Of a DNA stretch of 64,000 nucleotides, positions 1 through 8,431 are shown piece after piece. Source of the stretch: Thermoproteota archaeon (GTDB lineage: Archaea; Thermoproteota; Thermoprotei_A; EX4484-217-1; JAPDJV01); NCBI GenBank assembly GCA_029258925.1, contig JAPDJV010000020.1, positions 62,001-126,000 on the forward strand, read 5' to 3'. The notes under the pieces are model-generated. The model saw only the letters and a program-made list of their open reading frames with translations. It had not been told where the DNA came from and made no database searches. Both the position numbers and the translations under genes were made by a program. Each line of letters opens with the position of its first letter. Positions within the stretch are counted from its first letter, which is position 1.

Positions 1-1
1 G

Positions 2-286
2 AAGCTCAAGATATTACTTCTAAAACTGGGAATCCACTCGTCAATTAAGAAATTAAGTGATAGCTGTTTTATGGTAGAAATTAATAATCTGCGTGAAACA
101 GTAAACCAGTTGCGTGGGAAACTAGAGGTAATAGCGTTTGATGGGGGTCGAGTAAGAGCAAGACGCCATGACATCTTATGGGATGAAGTAAAGGAGGTAA
201 CGTTAACGCACGGCGAGTTTACAGTATACGATATGACCGTTAAAGAACATCATAATCTCCTAGCTAACGGAATAATAGTGCATAAC
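2..286 (+). other. C-terminal fragment of a first MCM intein
   Basis: Translated sequence before the MCM extein ends in a typical intein C-terminal block: VYDMTV, then HHNLLANGIIVHN, followed by Thr as the +1 extein residue. The stretch before it (LLLKLGIHSSIKKL) looks like the end of a LAGLIDADG homing endonuclease domain. Splicing would join upstream MCM sequence, expected to end near AAGL, to TAAVVRDK. Only this tail is in the window, so endonuclease integrity cannot be judged. Confidence 0.85.
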
Positions 287-2545
287 ACTGCCGCTGTTGT
301 TAGAGATAAGAGAACTGGAGAATATTATCTTGAAGCCGGGGCGCTAGTGTTAGCTGATGGAGGAATATGTGCTGTCGACGAAATAGATAAGATGAGACCT
401 GAAGATAGAGTCGCCATCCATGAAGCTATGGAGCAGCAGAGCTACCATAAAGATACTGAAATAATTCTTGTAAACGGTGCTAAAGTTAAAATAGGGGAGC
501 TCGTTGACAAGTTGATAAATGAAAGAAGGGAAAAAGTGATTCATGGATACAAGACGGAAATACTTCCAGTAAACAACCTATATTTACTTGGCTACGACTT
601 GTCTAAGAAGAAAACTATTATTGTTAAGGCAGATAGAGTGAGCCGTCACATAGCGCCGGATAAGTTCGTAAAGATAACTTTCAGTAATGGTAGATCCATT
701 ACGGTAACACCTGAACACCCCGTTCTAGTGAGGAATGGAGACGACATTAAGACTGTGCGTGCTGATGAATTAAGAGAAGGAATGATTGTTCCAGCAGTTA
801 AATACTATAAGCTCCTAGAGGAGCCCATGGTTAGGCTTAACGTGCCAGTCAGCTCTACACTACCACGTGCTCTAAACAGTAATCTAGCTAAGCTGTTGGG
901 CTACATGCTTTCAGAGGGCTTGACAGAGTTCTACGGGAATCATGAACTGCGATTTACAACGTCGAATGTCCACATATTTGAGGAATTGAAACAACTATTA
1001 AATGAACTAGGATTAAACTATTTAGTTAAGACTACATCAAATGGAGTAGACAAGCGGGTTTTCGTAATAAAAGTTATGTCGGAAGACTTCTACAGATATA
1101 TTGTTGAGAACTTTCCGGAACTGGCTCCGAGCAGGGATTCTATAGGAGAAGCTGTGAAGAGGAGAGTTCCTTTAAAGATAATGAGAGCTTCCAGCGATCT
1201 TAAGACAAGTTTTCTAAGCGCTTTACTGAATGCTAGTGCTCTCACTTTTGACTCTAAATTAGGGATTCTGGTATCATCAAGAGAGTTAGCTGAAGACCTA
1301 CAAGACTTAATGCTGTCGCTGGGAATACCATCACATATACGCGAAACTAAGTCCAAATATATAGTCTCTCTGCCAATATTAAACGTGAGAGGATTAGAGT
1401 CGACTACATGTGAAATCCAGAAGTCTGAAAACATTGCAGATGCACATGTAAAAGGGCTTAGAGAAGATATTCTATTAAGTAAGGTAGTTAGGCCAGATAA
1501 TTTATTAACTATCCTTGGCGCGCAAGGCTTTGCAGTAAATGTAGTAGAAAACATGCAAAACCATTTCCAGGGAGTAGGAGTCAGCTATTTAGATGGTGGA
1601 GGAAATAGTGTAGAAGACAACATCACGTTTCTGAGAGTAGTTAAAGTAGAGATTATCGCGAACAAGGATTCCAGGTGGGTTTATGATGTAACTGTGGAGC
1701 CGTATCACCTCTTCGTTTCACATGGCTTAATACTGCATAACACTATTAGCATAGCAAAGGCTGGGATTGTTGCAAAACTTAACGCTAGGAGCGCTATTTT
1801 AGCAGCTGGAAACCCTGTTTTCGGGAGATATATACCAGAGAGACCGTTAATGGAGAACATTAACCTACCTGTAACGATTCTGTCAAGATTTGACTTAATA
1901 TTCATCCTAAGAGACATCCCGGAATTGGAGAAAGATACTGGCATGGCTGACCACATATTGAAAGTACATAAAGAAGCCGAACACGTTAGACCCGAAATTC
2001 CACCAGACTTATTGAGAAAGTACATTAGCTATGCTAGGAGATATGTTAAGCCGAAACTGACAGATGAAGCCGTAGAGAAGTTAAAGGAATTCTTCATAGA
2101 AATGAGGAAAAGGAGTGCAGAAAGTCCGGAATCACCTATAACGATAACCGCAAGACAGCTTGAGGCCCTTGTAAGGCTCTCCGAGGCACACGCGAGAATG
2201 GCTTTAAGAAGTGAGGTCACTGTTGAGGATGCTATAGAAGCTATCAGGCTTATGAAGAAATTCTTGGAGAGCGTTGGAATAGATGTGGAAACTGGTAGAA
2301 TAGACATAGACATAGTCATGACAGGAAAGTCTAGGAGCATGCAGGAAAGACTCTCTCAACTAATGTCAATAATTTCCGAGGCTCAAGCAGAAAACGATGG
2401 TAAGCCTGTTAGACTGAAAGAGATCATAAGAAGAGCAGAGGAGATGGGTTTACCCAGAACATGGATCGAGAAAGCTTTGAGAATTCTTAGAAATGAGGGA
2501 ACTATTTACGAACCTAAACCGGGATACGTGTCGAAAGTATCTTGA
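2..2545 (+). CDS. mcm: Replicative DNA helicase MCM, 5'-partial, with two inteins
   Basis: ATP-dependent hexameric 3'-5' helicase that unwinds DNA at the replication fork. The frame is open from base 2, so the N-terminal domain and Walker A lie upstream of the window. MCM extein segments are at 287-439 (Walker B, ICAVDEIDKM) and 1742-2545 (sensor 1 region AILAAGNPVFGRY, arginine finger LSRFD, then a C-terminal winged helix ending at YVSKVS). They are interrupted by the tail of one intein and by a complete second intein. After removal of both inteins the flanks join as uninterrupted MCM sequence. The next gene, hel308, follows after 39 nt on the same strand. The family assignment is secure. 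Confidence 0.95.
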   Translation, partial: KLKILLLKLGIHSSIKKLSDSCFMVEINNLRETVNQLRGKLEVIAFDGGRVRARRHDILWDEVKEVTLTHGEFTVYDMTVKEHHNLLANGIIVHNTAAVVRDKRTGEYYLEAGALVLADGGICAVDEIDKMRPEDRVAIHEAMEQQSYHKDTEIILVNGAKVKIGELVDKLINERREKVIHGYKTEILPVNNLYLLGYDLSKKKTIIVKADRVSRHIAPDKFVKITFSNGRSITVTPEHPVLVRNGDDIKTVRADELREGMIVPAVKYYKLLEEPMVRLNVPVSSTLPRALNSNLAKLLGYMLSEGLTEFYGNHELRFTTSNVHIFEELKQLLNELGLNYLVKTTSNGVDKRVFVIKVMSEDFYRYIVENFPELAPSRDSIGEAVKRRVPLKIMRASSDLKTSFLSALLNASALTFDSKLGILVSSRELAEDLQDLMLSLGIPSHIRETKSKYIVSLPILNVRGLESTTCEIQKSENIADAHVKGLREDILLSKVVRPDNLLTILGAQGFAVNVVENMQNHFQGVGVSYLDGGGNSVEDNITFLRVVKVEIIANKDSRWVYDVTVEPYHLFVSHGLILHNTISIAKAGIVAKLNARSAILAAGNPVFGRYIPERPLMENINLPVTILSRFDLIFILRDIPELEKDTGMADHILKVHKEAEHVRPEIPPDLLRKYISYARRYVKPKLTDEAVEKLKEFFIEMRKRSAESPESPITITARQLEALVRLSEAHARMALRSEVTVEDAIEAIRLMKKFLESVGIDVETGRIDIDIVMTGKSRSMQERLSQLMSIISEAQAENDGKPVRLKEIIRRAEEMGLPRTWIEKALRILRNEGTIYEPKPGYVSKVS
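440..1741 (+). other. Second MCM intein, 434 aa, LAGLIDADG type with degenerate second motif
   Basis: Inserted between AMEQQ and TISIAKAG of MCM, just after Walker B. Splicing signatures are intact: Ser at position 1, block A DTEIILVNGAKVKIG, block B TVTPEHPVLV with its histidine, block F VYDVTVEPYHLF, and the terminal ILHN followed by Thr. The endonuclease region has one recognisable motif, LLGYMLSEG (acidic residue at 913-915). At the place of the second motif the sequence is FLSALLNASA, lacking the expected acidic residue. Inference: it still splices, but homing is probably lost. Confidence 0.88.
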
Positions 2546-2584
2546 TGCAGTGTATTCGTTAAGTATTGGCGGAGAATAGGAGAA

Positions 2585-4726
2585 ATGATGGTGTCTCAAC
2601 TCCCCATAACTGATAGTTTGAAGAAACTGTTAGTCGAGGAGAAAGGAATCGTCAATCTTTATCCTCCTCAGGAGGAAGCATTTAGAGTGGGAGTACTGAA
2701 TGGAGTAAATGTAGTGCTAGTCACTCCAACGGCCTCTGGGAAGACCCTAGTCGCCGAAGTAACTATGATTGAAAATGTTATTCGAAGAAAGAGGAAGACG
2801 CTATACCTAGTTCCACTGAGAGCCATTGCCCACGAGAAGGCCTCCGAATTCTCTATTTACGAGAAGCTGGGCATAAAAGTAGCCGTGACAACAGGAGACT
2901 ACGACGCTGACGACTCTTATCTAGAAAAATACGATATAATAGTGACAACTAACGAGAAAGCAGATAGCCTGCTGAGACATAATCCCAAGTGGATCGATGA
3001 CGTAGGGCTTCTAGTCGTTGATGAAATACATTATCTTGATGATCCTAAAAGAGGCCCCGTTCTGGAATCGGTAATAGCTAGGCTGAGACAAAAAATTGTA
3101 GACATCCAAGTAATCGCTTTAAGTGCCACAGTGGCTAATGTAGAGGAAATAGCTGAGTGGTTAAATGCTGTTCCGGTAGTGTCTAAGTGGAGACCTGTAC
3201 CCTTGGTAGAAGGCGTATTTCTCAAAAACACCATATACTACAGTGATGGAAGATCGAAGAGGATTAGAACAGTCTCAGGAGTTCCATCTATAGACCTAGC
3301 ACTAGACGCCATGGTGGAGGGCGGACAAACCTTAATCTTCGCTAATACTAGGAGAAGAGCCGTTAAATTAGCTGAAGTAGCATCTAAGTTCGCAGAAGAA
3401 GTATATAGTTTTCACCGCAACAACAAGGTTTCCTCTTATGTAGAGAAGATGTGGGAGTCGTCACAAGCCAGAACTCTAAATATGAAATTAATTGACTTAA
3501 TAGAGAAAGGTGTGGCGTTTCACCATGCAGGTCTAAATTATGTTCAGAGGAAAATAATTGAAGAGGCTTTTAGAAATAATGTTCTTAAAATCCTCGTTGC
3601 AACACCCACATTGGCTGCTGGAGTGAATCTTCCTGCAAGAAGAGTAGTCATAGATAGTTATAAGAGATATGAATACGGCTTGGGAAGCATACCCGTCAAG
3701 GTAATGGAGTACAAACAGTTCGCTGGGAGAGCGGGAAGGCCCGGATATGATGAAATCGGAGAGGCTATAATTATTGTAAGAACGGAGAGGGAAAAGAGAC
3801 TAGTGGAGAAGATTTACATAAACTCTGATCCCGAGAGCATAGTCTCAAAGCTTGGGAGAATTTCAGCTCTAAGATCTATTATACTTTCACTAATAGCTTC
3901 AGGAGGAGTAAGAGTGGTAAGTGAAATATTGGGTTTCATAGAGAAGACACTTTACTATTGTCAACATGGTTTTACAGGCGTGAAGAATAAAGTTCATGAT
4001 GTAATAAAATTCCTCAAATCAAACGACATGATATCCGGTGATACAGAGCTTGAAGCAACATTGCTTGGAAAAAGAGTCAGCGAAACTTACGTTGATCCAT
4101 TAAGCGCTATAATAATGATAAACGGCCTTAAAAAAGCGAGACCGCTTACGGACGAACTACCCTATCTGCATTTGCTGTGTTCAACTCCAGACATGATTAA
4201 ACTTAATGTAAGGAGAAAAGAGTATAGAGGACTAGAAGAATTCCTCGACAACGTGTATTATGACCTACTAGTAGACCCATACGAGCTATATGATGATATA
4301 GGAACTATTTATTCAACTATTAAAACGGCTCTAATACTTTATGATTGGATAAACGAGAAATCAGAAGACGAAATAGTTGAAACATACGATGTGGGGCCAG
4401 GAGATCTGTATTCTATCATAGAGACGGCAGAGTGGTTATTATATAGTATGATCGAATTAGCTAAAGTTGTAGGTGTCCCGCTCAGCATATTGAAGAAGTT
4501 AATTCTTGTTAAGGAGCGTGTAAAGAAGGGTGTCAGAGCAGAACTCCTGCCCCTCACAAGACTAAAAGGTATTGGCAGAGTGCGGGCTAGAATATTATAT
4601 AATCACGGATATAGGTGTCTAGATGATCTGGCTAAAGCATCCATAGAGGAACTCAAAAGGATCCCAGGTATAGGAATAGAAATGGCTAAGAAAATTAAGT
4701 CGCAAGTATCTACATTGACTCCTTGA
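2585..4726 (+). CDS. hel308: ATP-dependent DNA helicase Hel308
   Basis: Superfamily 2 Ski2-like 3'-5' DNA helicase acting at stalled replication forks; 713 aa is the normal family length. Motifs in order: Q-motif region YPPQEEA near 27, Walker A TPTASGKT at 47-54, DEIH near 146, LSAT near 179, motif V region TPTLAAGVNLPARR near 340, motif VI QFAGRAGRPG near 377. The C-terminus has tandem helix-hairpin-helix elements (RLKGIGRVRARILYNHG, then IPGIGIEMAKKI). Two adjacent ATGs follow AGGAGAA. Its position just downstream of MCM fits a replication/repair neighbourhood. Confidence 0.96.
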   Translation: MMVSQLPITDSLKKLLVEEKGIVNLYPPQEEAFRVGVLNGVNVVLVTPTASGKTLVAEVTMIENVIRRKRKTLYLVPLRAIAHEKASEFSIYEKLGIKVAVTTGDYDADDSYLEKYDIIVTTNEKADSLLRHNPKWIDDVGLLVVDEIHYLDDPKRGPVLESVIARLRQKIVDIQVIALSATVANVEEIAEWLNAVPVVSKWRPVPLVEGVFLKNTIYYSDGRSKRIRTVSGVPSIDLALDAMVEGGQTLIFANTRRRAVKLAEVASKFAEEVYSFHRNNKVSSYVEKMWESSQARTLNMKLIDLIEKGVAFHHAGLNYVQRKIIEEAFRNNVLKILVATPTLAAGVNLPARRVVIDSYKRYEYGLGSIPVKVMEYKQFAGRAGRPGYDEIGEAIIIVRTEREKRLVEKIYINSDPESIVSKLGRISALRSIILSLIASGGVRVVSEILGFIEKTLYYCQHGFTGVKNKVHDVIKFLKSNDMISGDTELEATLLGKRVSETYVDPLSAIIMINGLKKARPLTDELPYLHLLCSTPDMIKLNVRRKEYRGLEEFLDNVYYDLLVDPYELYDDIGTIYSTIKTALILYDWINEKSEDEIVETYDVGPGDLYSIIETAEWLLYSMIELAKVVGVPLSILKKLILVKERVKKGVRAELLPLTRLKGIGRVRARILYNHGYRCLDDLAKASIEELKRIPGIGIEMAKKIKSQVSTLTP

Positions 4727-4763
4727 AATGTTATTGTAGTGATCGTGAACATGAATTGGATGC

Positions 4764-5180
4764 TTATCGAGATTCGCTCACTTCTGATAGTATTTCCCTA
4801 ATCTTTGAAAGTATGCTCTCTATTTCTTCAATCTTTTCTTCAACCATTCTAATTTTACCTTCTAATGCACTTATCTTTTCTTGGGCTCTCTCAAGTTTTT
4901 CCTTTAAGTCGTCTATAAGTTTAGACGGCTTATACACTACTATGCGGCTTTCATCAAAAAACCATGTTATTTCCCCATCCTTAATGTCGTACTTGATGAA
5001 TAATTCAACCACGTCGCCTTCTTCAATATTATATTTTTCAGCTTGATCTCTAATCCATTCTCGGAGTTCTTCTACGGCTCTAACTGCTTCATCGACTCTC
5101 GCTCCTTTTATTAAAAGTTCCCTTAAAACCTTGTCTACGACTCTCTTAAACCTGGTAATGCCAGATGTTAGCACATTCAA
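4764..5180 (-). CDS. Conserved hypothetical protein with C-terminal coiled coil
   Basis: 138 aa, function unknown. The N-terminal part (about 1-85) is mixed alpha/beta with many acidic residues (EEGDVVELFIKYDIKDGEITWFF). From about 90 the sequence becomes a heptad-like coiled coil (KLIDDLKEKLERAQEKISAL, continuing to the C-terminus). It is convergent with hel308 and divergent from the next gene; the 96-nt gap between the two starts holds AT-rich promoter-like sequence. The absence of a paired substrate-binding or catalytic motif prevents a functional call. Confidence 0.72.
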   Translation of the reverse strand: MNVLTSGITRFKRVVDKVLRELLIKGARVDEAVRAVEELREWIRDQAEKYNIEEGDVVELFIKYDIKDGEITWFFDESRIVVYKPSKLIDDLKEKLERAQEKISALEGKIRMVEEKIEEIESILSKIREILSEVSESR

Positions 5181-5232
5181 AATATCACCGTGTTATAAAG
5201 AACAAAAAATCGATATAAATGTTTCATCAATC

Positions 5233-5240
5233 CTTAAATA
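5233..5240 (+). promoter_or_regulatory. TATA-like box for the 5277 gene
   Basis: CTTAAATA in the short divergent spacer lies about 40 nt before the ATG at 5277, giving a predicted transcript start near 5262 and a short leader that contains the GGTGG ribosome-binding motif at 5266-5270. Confidence 0.5.
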
Positions 5241-5276
5241 CCCCCATTCAATAAACCATTGTTCTGGTGGAACTTG

Positions 5277-5528
5277 ATGAGCAAGTCTAGGCTTTCGGGC
5301 GAGATCAAAATTAAAATTGGGGAGAAAGAGATAATAATAGATGAAGAAACCCTTAATGTGTTAAGGGAATACGTTAGAACACCTATGTCCCTAGAGAAGC
5401 TCGCTGAAAAATTAGGTCTCTCCTCCTGGTCGGAGACGTATGAGCTGATAAAACTTATTCCAGCATGGATACTGTGGACCCCTCCAGTGCTTTCAACTAT
5501 TAGGAGGAGAGAGGGAGCAGGGAAGTAA
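5277..5528 (+). CDS. Small conserved hypothetical protein, possible winged helix
   Basis: 83 aa, function unknown. Residues about 20-60 (VLREYVRTPMSLEKLAEKLG, then SWSETYELIKL) have the look of a small helix-turn-helix, and the C-terminus ends in a proline and arginine rich tail. I prefer the ATG at 5277, 6 nt after GGTGG; an in-frame TTG lies 18 nt upstream and another TTG is adjacent at 5274. The tRNA-Pro gene starts 16 nt downstream in the same direction and could be on the same transcript. Confidence 0.6.
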   Translation: MSKSRLSGEIKIKIGEKEIIIDEETLNVLREYVRTPMSLEKLAEKLGLSSWSETYELIKLIPAWILWTPPVLSTIRRREGAGK

Positions 5529-5544
5529 GCTGAGAAGTATCGGT

Positions 5545-5639
5545 GGGGCCGTCGTCTAGCTTGGTAGGATGCCAGCCTGGGGAGCCTTAAAGGCCTAGAA
5601 CGCTGGTGGTCCGGGGTTCAAATCCCCGCGGCCCCACCA
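5545..5639 (+). tRNA. tRNA-Pro (GGG) with an 18-nt intron
   Basis: Acceptor stem GGGGCCG (5545-5551) pairs with CGGCCCC (5629-5635), followed by A73 and an encoded CCA. D-arm 5554-5570; anticodon stem CCAGC (5572-5576) with GCTGG (5602-5606); T-arm CGGGG-TTCAAAT-CCCCG (5612-5628). The anticodon loop is 25 nt long. Removing 18 nt at the canonical 37/38 position leaves loop CTGGGGC with anticodon GGG. The 3' end overlaps the converging protein kinase gene by 22 nt. Confidence 0.95.
5583..5600 (+). other. tRNA intron (37/38 position)
   Basis: AGCCTTAAAGGCCTAGAA interrupts the anticodon loop after position 37. GCC-TTAAA-GGC can form the internal hairpin of a bulge-helix-bulge-like substrate for the archaeal splicing endonuclease. 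The exact cut sites are inferred from the requirement for a 7-nt loop. Confidence 0.8.
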
Positions 5640-6385
5640 CTATTAACAATTATGTTAAGCGCTCTTAGGTAATCTATAAACGTGTTCCAGCTCTTATTTG
5701 CCATGTATCTTCTAAGATATCGAAGGCTTAATGCTCTATCAATATTGAGTGTTTTAACTAGGCTATTACTTAATGGGTTTTTAGAGAAGAAGAGAAACGA
5801 GGAAACTGATGATACATTTCTAGTTTTTCGAAAGCGGCTACTATTACCGAAGTCAATGATCACTGTTCTCTCCATATCGCCTCTCACTAGAATATGTTCA
5901 TGGGCTCTTGAAAGCTCTCCGTGGTCTAAACCTATTCTGTCCAGGAGGTAACATTGAATTAATGTGTCCAATAACAGTTTTTTCAGAGTTACGATGTTAA
6001 CTGGCGCCTCTTTAAGTACGTCGCTTAGTTTAATGCCGTTAATGTATTCATAAATAATGATGTTAGTGGAGTAAGCTATGAGTCGAGGACCCACTCCTAC
6101 AGCGTTGGCAAACATCAAGTTCTCTGCTTCCTTAGTAAGTGAATTCACGCCTGAGTCCATTCTCCTAATTTTTACTGAAACTAGGTCTCCTCCTCTATCG
6201 GATAAGACTATGATGCTGTCGCAACCCTTTCCTAAAACTCTAAATCCATCGATAACTATGGATCCATAAGAATAAACAATGTCTACGCCTAGAGCAGCGA
6301 GCTCATTAAGTCTTTCGTTAACAATGCTATCAACAACTCTGGGATAAGACAGAATCCGCCTTACCATTGGATCGTGTATGCTCAT
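5618..6385 (-). CDS. Predicted archaeal Ser/Thr protein kinase (COG2112-like)
   Basis: 255 aa atypical protein-kinase fold. Visible landmarks: glycine-rich GKGCDS at 52-57, candidate ATP-anchoring Lys72 in VSVKIRR, acidic EAENL at 86-90, a catalytic-loop equivalent HGELSRAHEHIL at 155-166 (Glu instead of the usual Asp after HG), and DFG at 178-180. Its ATG overlaps the end of the CCA-adding enzyme gene by 4 nt (ATGA), so the two are cotranscribed and probably coupled. The last codons (GGAAGI) are antisense to the tRNA-Pro 3' end. Substrate unknown. Confidence 0.75.
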   Translation of the reverse strand: MSIHDPMVRRILSYPRVVDSIVNERLNELAALGVDIVYSYGSIVIDGFRVLGKGCDSIIVLSDRGGDLVSVKIRRMDSGVNSLTKEAENLMFANAVGVGPRLIAYSTNIIIYEYINGIKLSDVLKEAPVNIVTLKKLLLDTLIQCYLLDRIGLDHGELSRAHEHILVRGDMERTVIIDFGNSSRFRKTRNVSSVSSFLFFSKNPLSNSLVKTLNIDRALSLRYLRRYMANKSWNTFIDYLRALNIIVNSGGAAGI

Positions 6386-7785
6386 AGGCAGAGCCAGGCG
6401 GGTTTCTTCTCCAGGAACTCTGCTAATTCTTCTAGGCTTCCAAGGGTCTCGAATAATTCTATCACCTCTTCTCCTTCTTTTACCTCAAGGAATTTTGCTA
6501 GCTGTTCTAAAACATGCTTAGATATCGATGCATTCATGTAATTCTTCTTCAGTAATTGTTTAGCATCTACGTACTTTCTAGGCCTTAATACCACCCATCT
6601 ATCACCATCTATCCATGGACCAACGCTCTCACTGTCAGCCATATGCTTTTCTAGGAATATAGTTGAATGCGGCTCCAAATATACTGGGGGTCCTAGATGC
6701 TTCTTTAATGGTGGAAGAGTTAAAGTTTCCAGCTCAAATAAAAATATTACGTTTTCCTTCTCATCAGTAACTACTTTCATGTCCAATACTTTAAATTCGA
6801 ACCTCTTAAGTAGGCTATACAGTCCCTTTAAGCTGTGCTTTAATTCCCCCCATAGAGTATCTGGGGGTACTTGTGGGCATAACGTTCTTAACGCTATGAT
6901 ATTCCTGTTTTTTTCCTTTAATAGACCTAATATTTTCTCCTTGCTCACTCTACGCTTCGGAGGGAAGAAATATCTTGTTCTAGGAGATCTTAAGTAGTAC
7001 TTTGACGCAGCGATAAAGGTTGACATAGACTTCAGCGAGACAGCTGCTGCAACATTTCGATTCCTATCTACAGGATCCACTACTATGAGTGGTGCATTAA
7101 ATTTCTTGATAGCCTTTAGGGGGTCGTCATAGTATCCTTCTAAGTCTATGACTGTTTCAAAAGGTTTCCATTTGCTTGCTCCATTAAGGGTGGCATTAAA
7201 GCTAGAATAGTACAGTATTAGTAGTTCACATAGATAGCCAGAGAATCCTTCAACTTTTATCTCAGCTCCATAAACTCCAATGTTTTTCATGAATTTCTTC
7301 AGTAATCTTACATGATCTCTCTGAGTTTGAGTTATTTTAGAGTTAATGTACTTTGTGTGGAAGGGTGTTCTATCTACAACAGTTTTGGCTTTTTGAGGAT
7401 TATCTAACATTAATGCCGGAACCACATCTACTTGAACGTCTTCAATACTAAGTCTAACATAAGGGTGTTCGGCGTATGCCTCCTCCACTCTAAAACCTGC
7501 CTCTGAAAGAATCTTTTTAATCTTCTTAAATGCTTCACTCTTAACCCAAGCTTCTCCATATTCTTCAGGAAAGAGCACGAATAAGTCTAGGTCGTATTCT
7601 CCAGATATCCACGTATCCTTTGCAATCGATCCAACTACTTCTATTTTAAAAATTAAGCCTTCATTCCTTAAATGTTCCTCCAAGATCTTTTTAATCTTTT
7701 CACGAACCCTCATTATTTTCAAATACTCTTCTCGTAATGGTTTAATCCTGCTTAGAACGAGTTCTTCAATACTCTCTTCGCTCAT
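6382..7785 (-). CDS. cca: CCA-adding tRNA nucleotidyltransferase (archaeal class I)
   Basis: Adds or repairs the 3'-terminal CCA of tRNA from CTP and ATP without a nucleic acid template. 467 aa, normal for archaeal class I. The signature is GSIAKDTWISGEYDLD at 52-67 with two metal-binding aspartates, and a third acidic strand VQVDVVPAL near 118. It sits in a minus-strand operon with thpR upstream (4-nt overlap) and the kinase downstream (4-nt overlap). That both flanking partners act on or near tRNA fits its role. Confidence 0.95.
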   Translation of the reverse strand: MSEESIEELVLSRIKPLREEYLKIMRVREKIKKILEEHLRNEGLIFKIEVVGSIAKDTWISGEYDLDLFVLFPEEYGEAWVKSEAFKKIKKILSEAGFRVEEAYAEHPYVRLSIEDVQVDVVPALMLDNPQKAKTVVDRTPFHTKYINSKITQTQRDHVRLLKKFMKNIGVYGAEIKVEGFSGYLCELLILYYSSFNATLNGASKWKPFETVIDLEGYYDDPLKAIKKFNAPLIVVDPVDRNRNVAAAVSLKSMSTFIAASKYYLRSPRTRYFFPPKRRVSKEKILGLLKEKNRNIIALRTLCPQVPPDTLWGELKHSLKGLYSLLKRFEFKVLDMKVVTDEKENVIFLFELETLTLPPLKKHLGPPVYLEPHSTIFLEKHMADSESVGPWIDGDRWVVLRPRKYVDAKQLLKKNYMNASISKHVLEQLAKFLEVKEGEEVIELFETLGSLEELAEFLEKKPAWLCL

Positions 7786-8351
7786 AAGTTTACTCCTCTA
7801 ACTTCTTTGAGAGTTCTGTATATTGGTCCTTTAGGAGTTAAAATGCTTTGTTTAAGTCTAATGGAATCAACTACCATTTCCCCCACATCTATATTCTCCA
7901 ATTGTAACAGTATTCTTGTTAACGCCTCCCTTTTCTTCAAGTATTTGACTCTTGCAATAGTTATGTGAGGAGAGAATCCTTTAGGTTCAGGTTTATATCC
8001 AAGCTTCTTTAACTCTCCTTCGAGCTTTAAGAATATTTCCTTAAGTCTATCTCCTCCCTCTCTCACCCCTACCCATATGACTCTCGGCCTACTTATTGAC
8101 GGGAACGCTCCTACCCCCTGTATACTTATTTTAAATGGAGTGAAATCAACTTTTTTCATAGCCTCATATATTTCGTCCACTGCAGCATCGTGAATATTCC
8201 CTAGAAACTTCAGAGTTATGTGAATATTTTCTGTTTCAACAGGCTTAATTCCCCTAAACTTTTTTGTAATTAAATCTCTTATACTGGAGATTTTGCCTAG
8301 TATTAAGGGGTCCTCGACGTCCACCGCTATGAATGCTCTAATCAATCTCAA
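7782..8351 (-). CDS. thpR: RNA 2',3'-cyclic phosphodiesterase, LigT/ThpR family
   Basis: 2H phosphoesterase that opens 2',3'-cyclic phosphate RNA ends, historically named 2'-5' RNA ligase. 189 aa with the two diagnostic HxTx motifs: HITLKF at 44-49 and HITIAR at 129-134. The N-terminus IRAFIAVDV is typical of the family. It is first in the minus-strand operon thpR-cca-kinase. An AGGTGG motif precedes the ATG. The divergent spacer to the 8432 gene is 80 nt. Confidence 0.92.
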   Translation of the reverse strand: MRLIRAFIAVDVEDPLILGKISSIRDLITKKFRGIKPVETENIHITLKFLGNIHDAAVDEIYEAMKKVDFTPFKISIQGVGAFPSISRPRVIWVGVREGGDRLKEIFLKLEGELKKLGYKPEPKGFSPHITIARVKYLKKREALTRILLQLENIDVGEMVVDSIRLKQSILTPKGPIYRTLKEVRGVNL

Positions 8352-8368
8352 CCACCTACTAGTAGTTA

Positions 8369-8397
8369 TGATAGAACTATCAATAAATTTTTATATC
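8369..8397. promoter_or_regulatory. Divergent promoter region with small inverted repeat
   Basis: Between thpR and the UPF0200 gene, TGATAG-AA-CTATCA (8369-8382) is a perfect 6-bp inverted repeat, directly followed by TTTTTATATC (8388-8397), a TATA-like box pointing toward the plus-strand gene. The repeat could be an operator, but it is short enough to arise by chance in this AT-rich spacer. Confidence 0.4.
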
Positions 8398-8431
8398 AAG
8401 TATTTAACGTTGTAGAAAGAACGGTGATCGC

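Noticed and set aside
1090-1554. Long minus-strand open frame inside the MCM intein
   Set aside because: It lies entirely antisense to the intein with low-complexity Ser/Leu-rich translation and no ribosome site; a shadow of the real gene.
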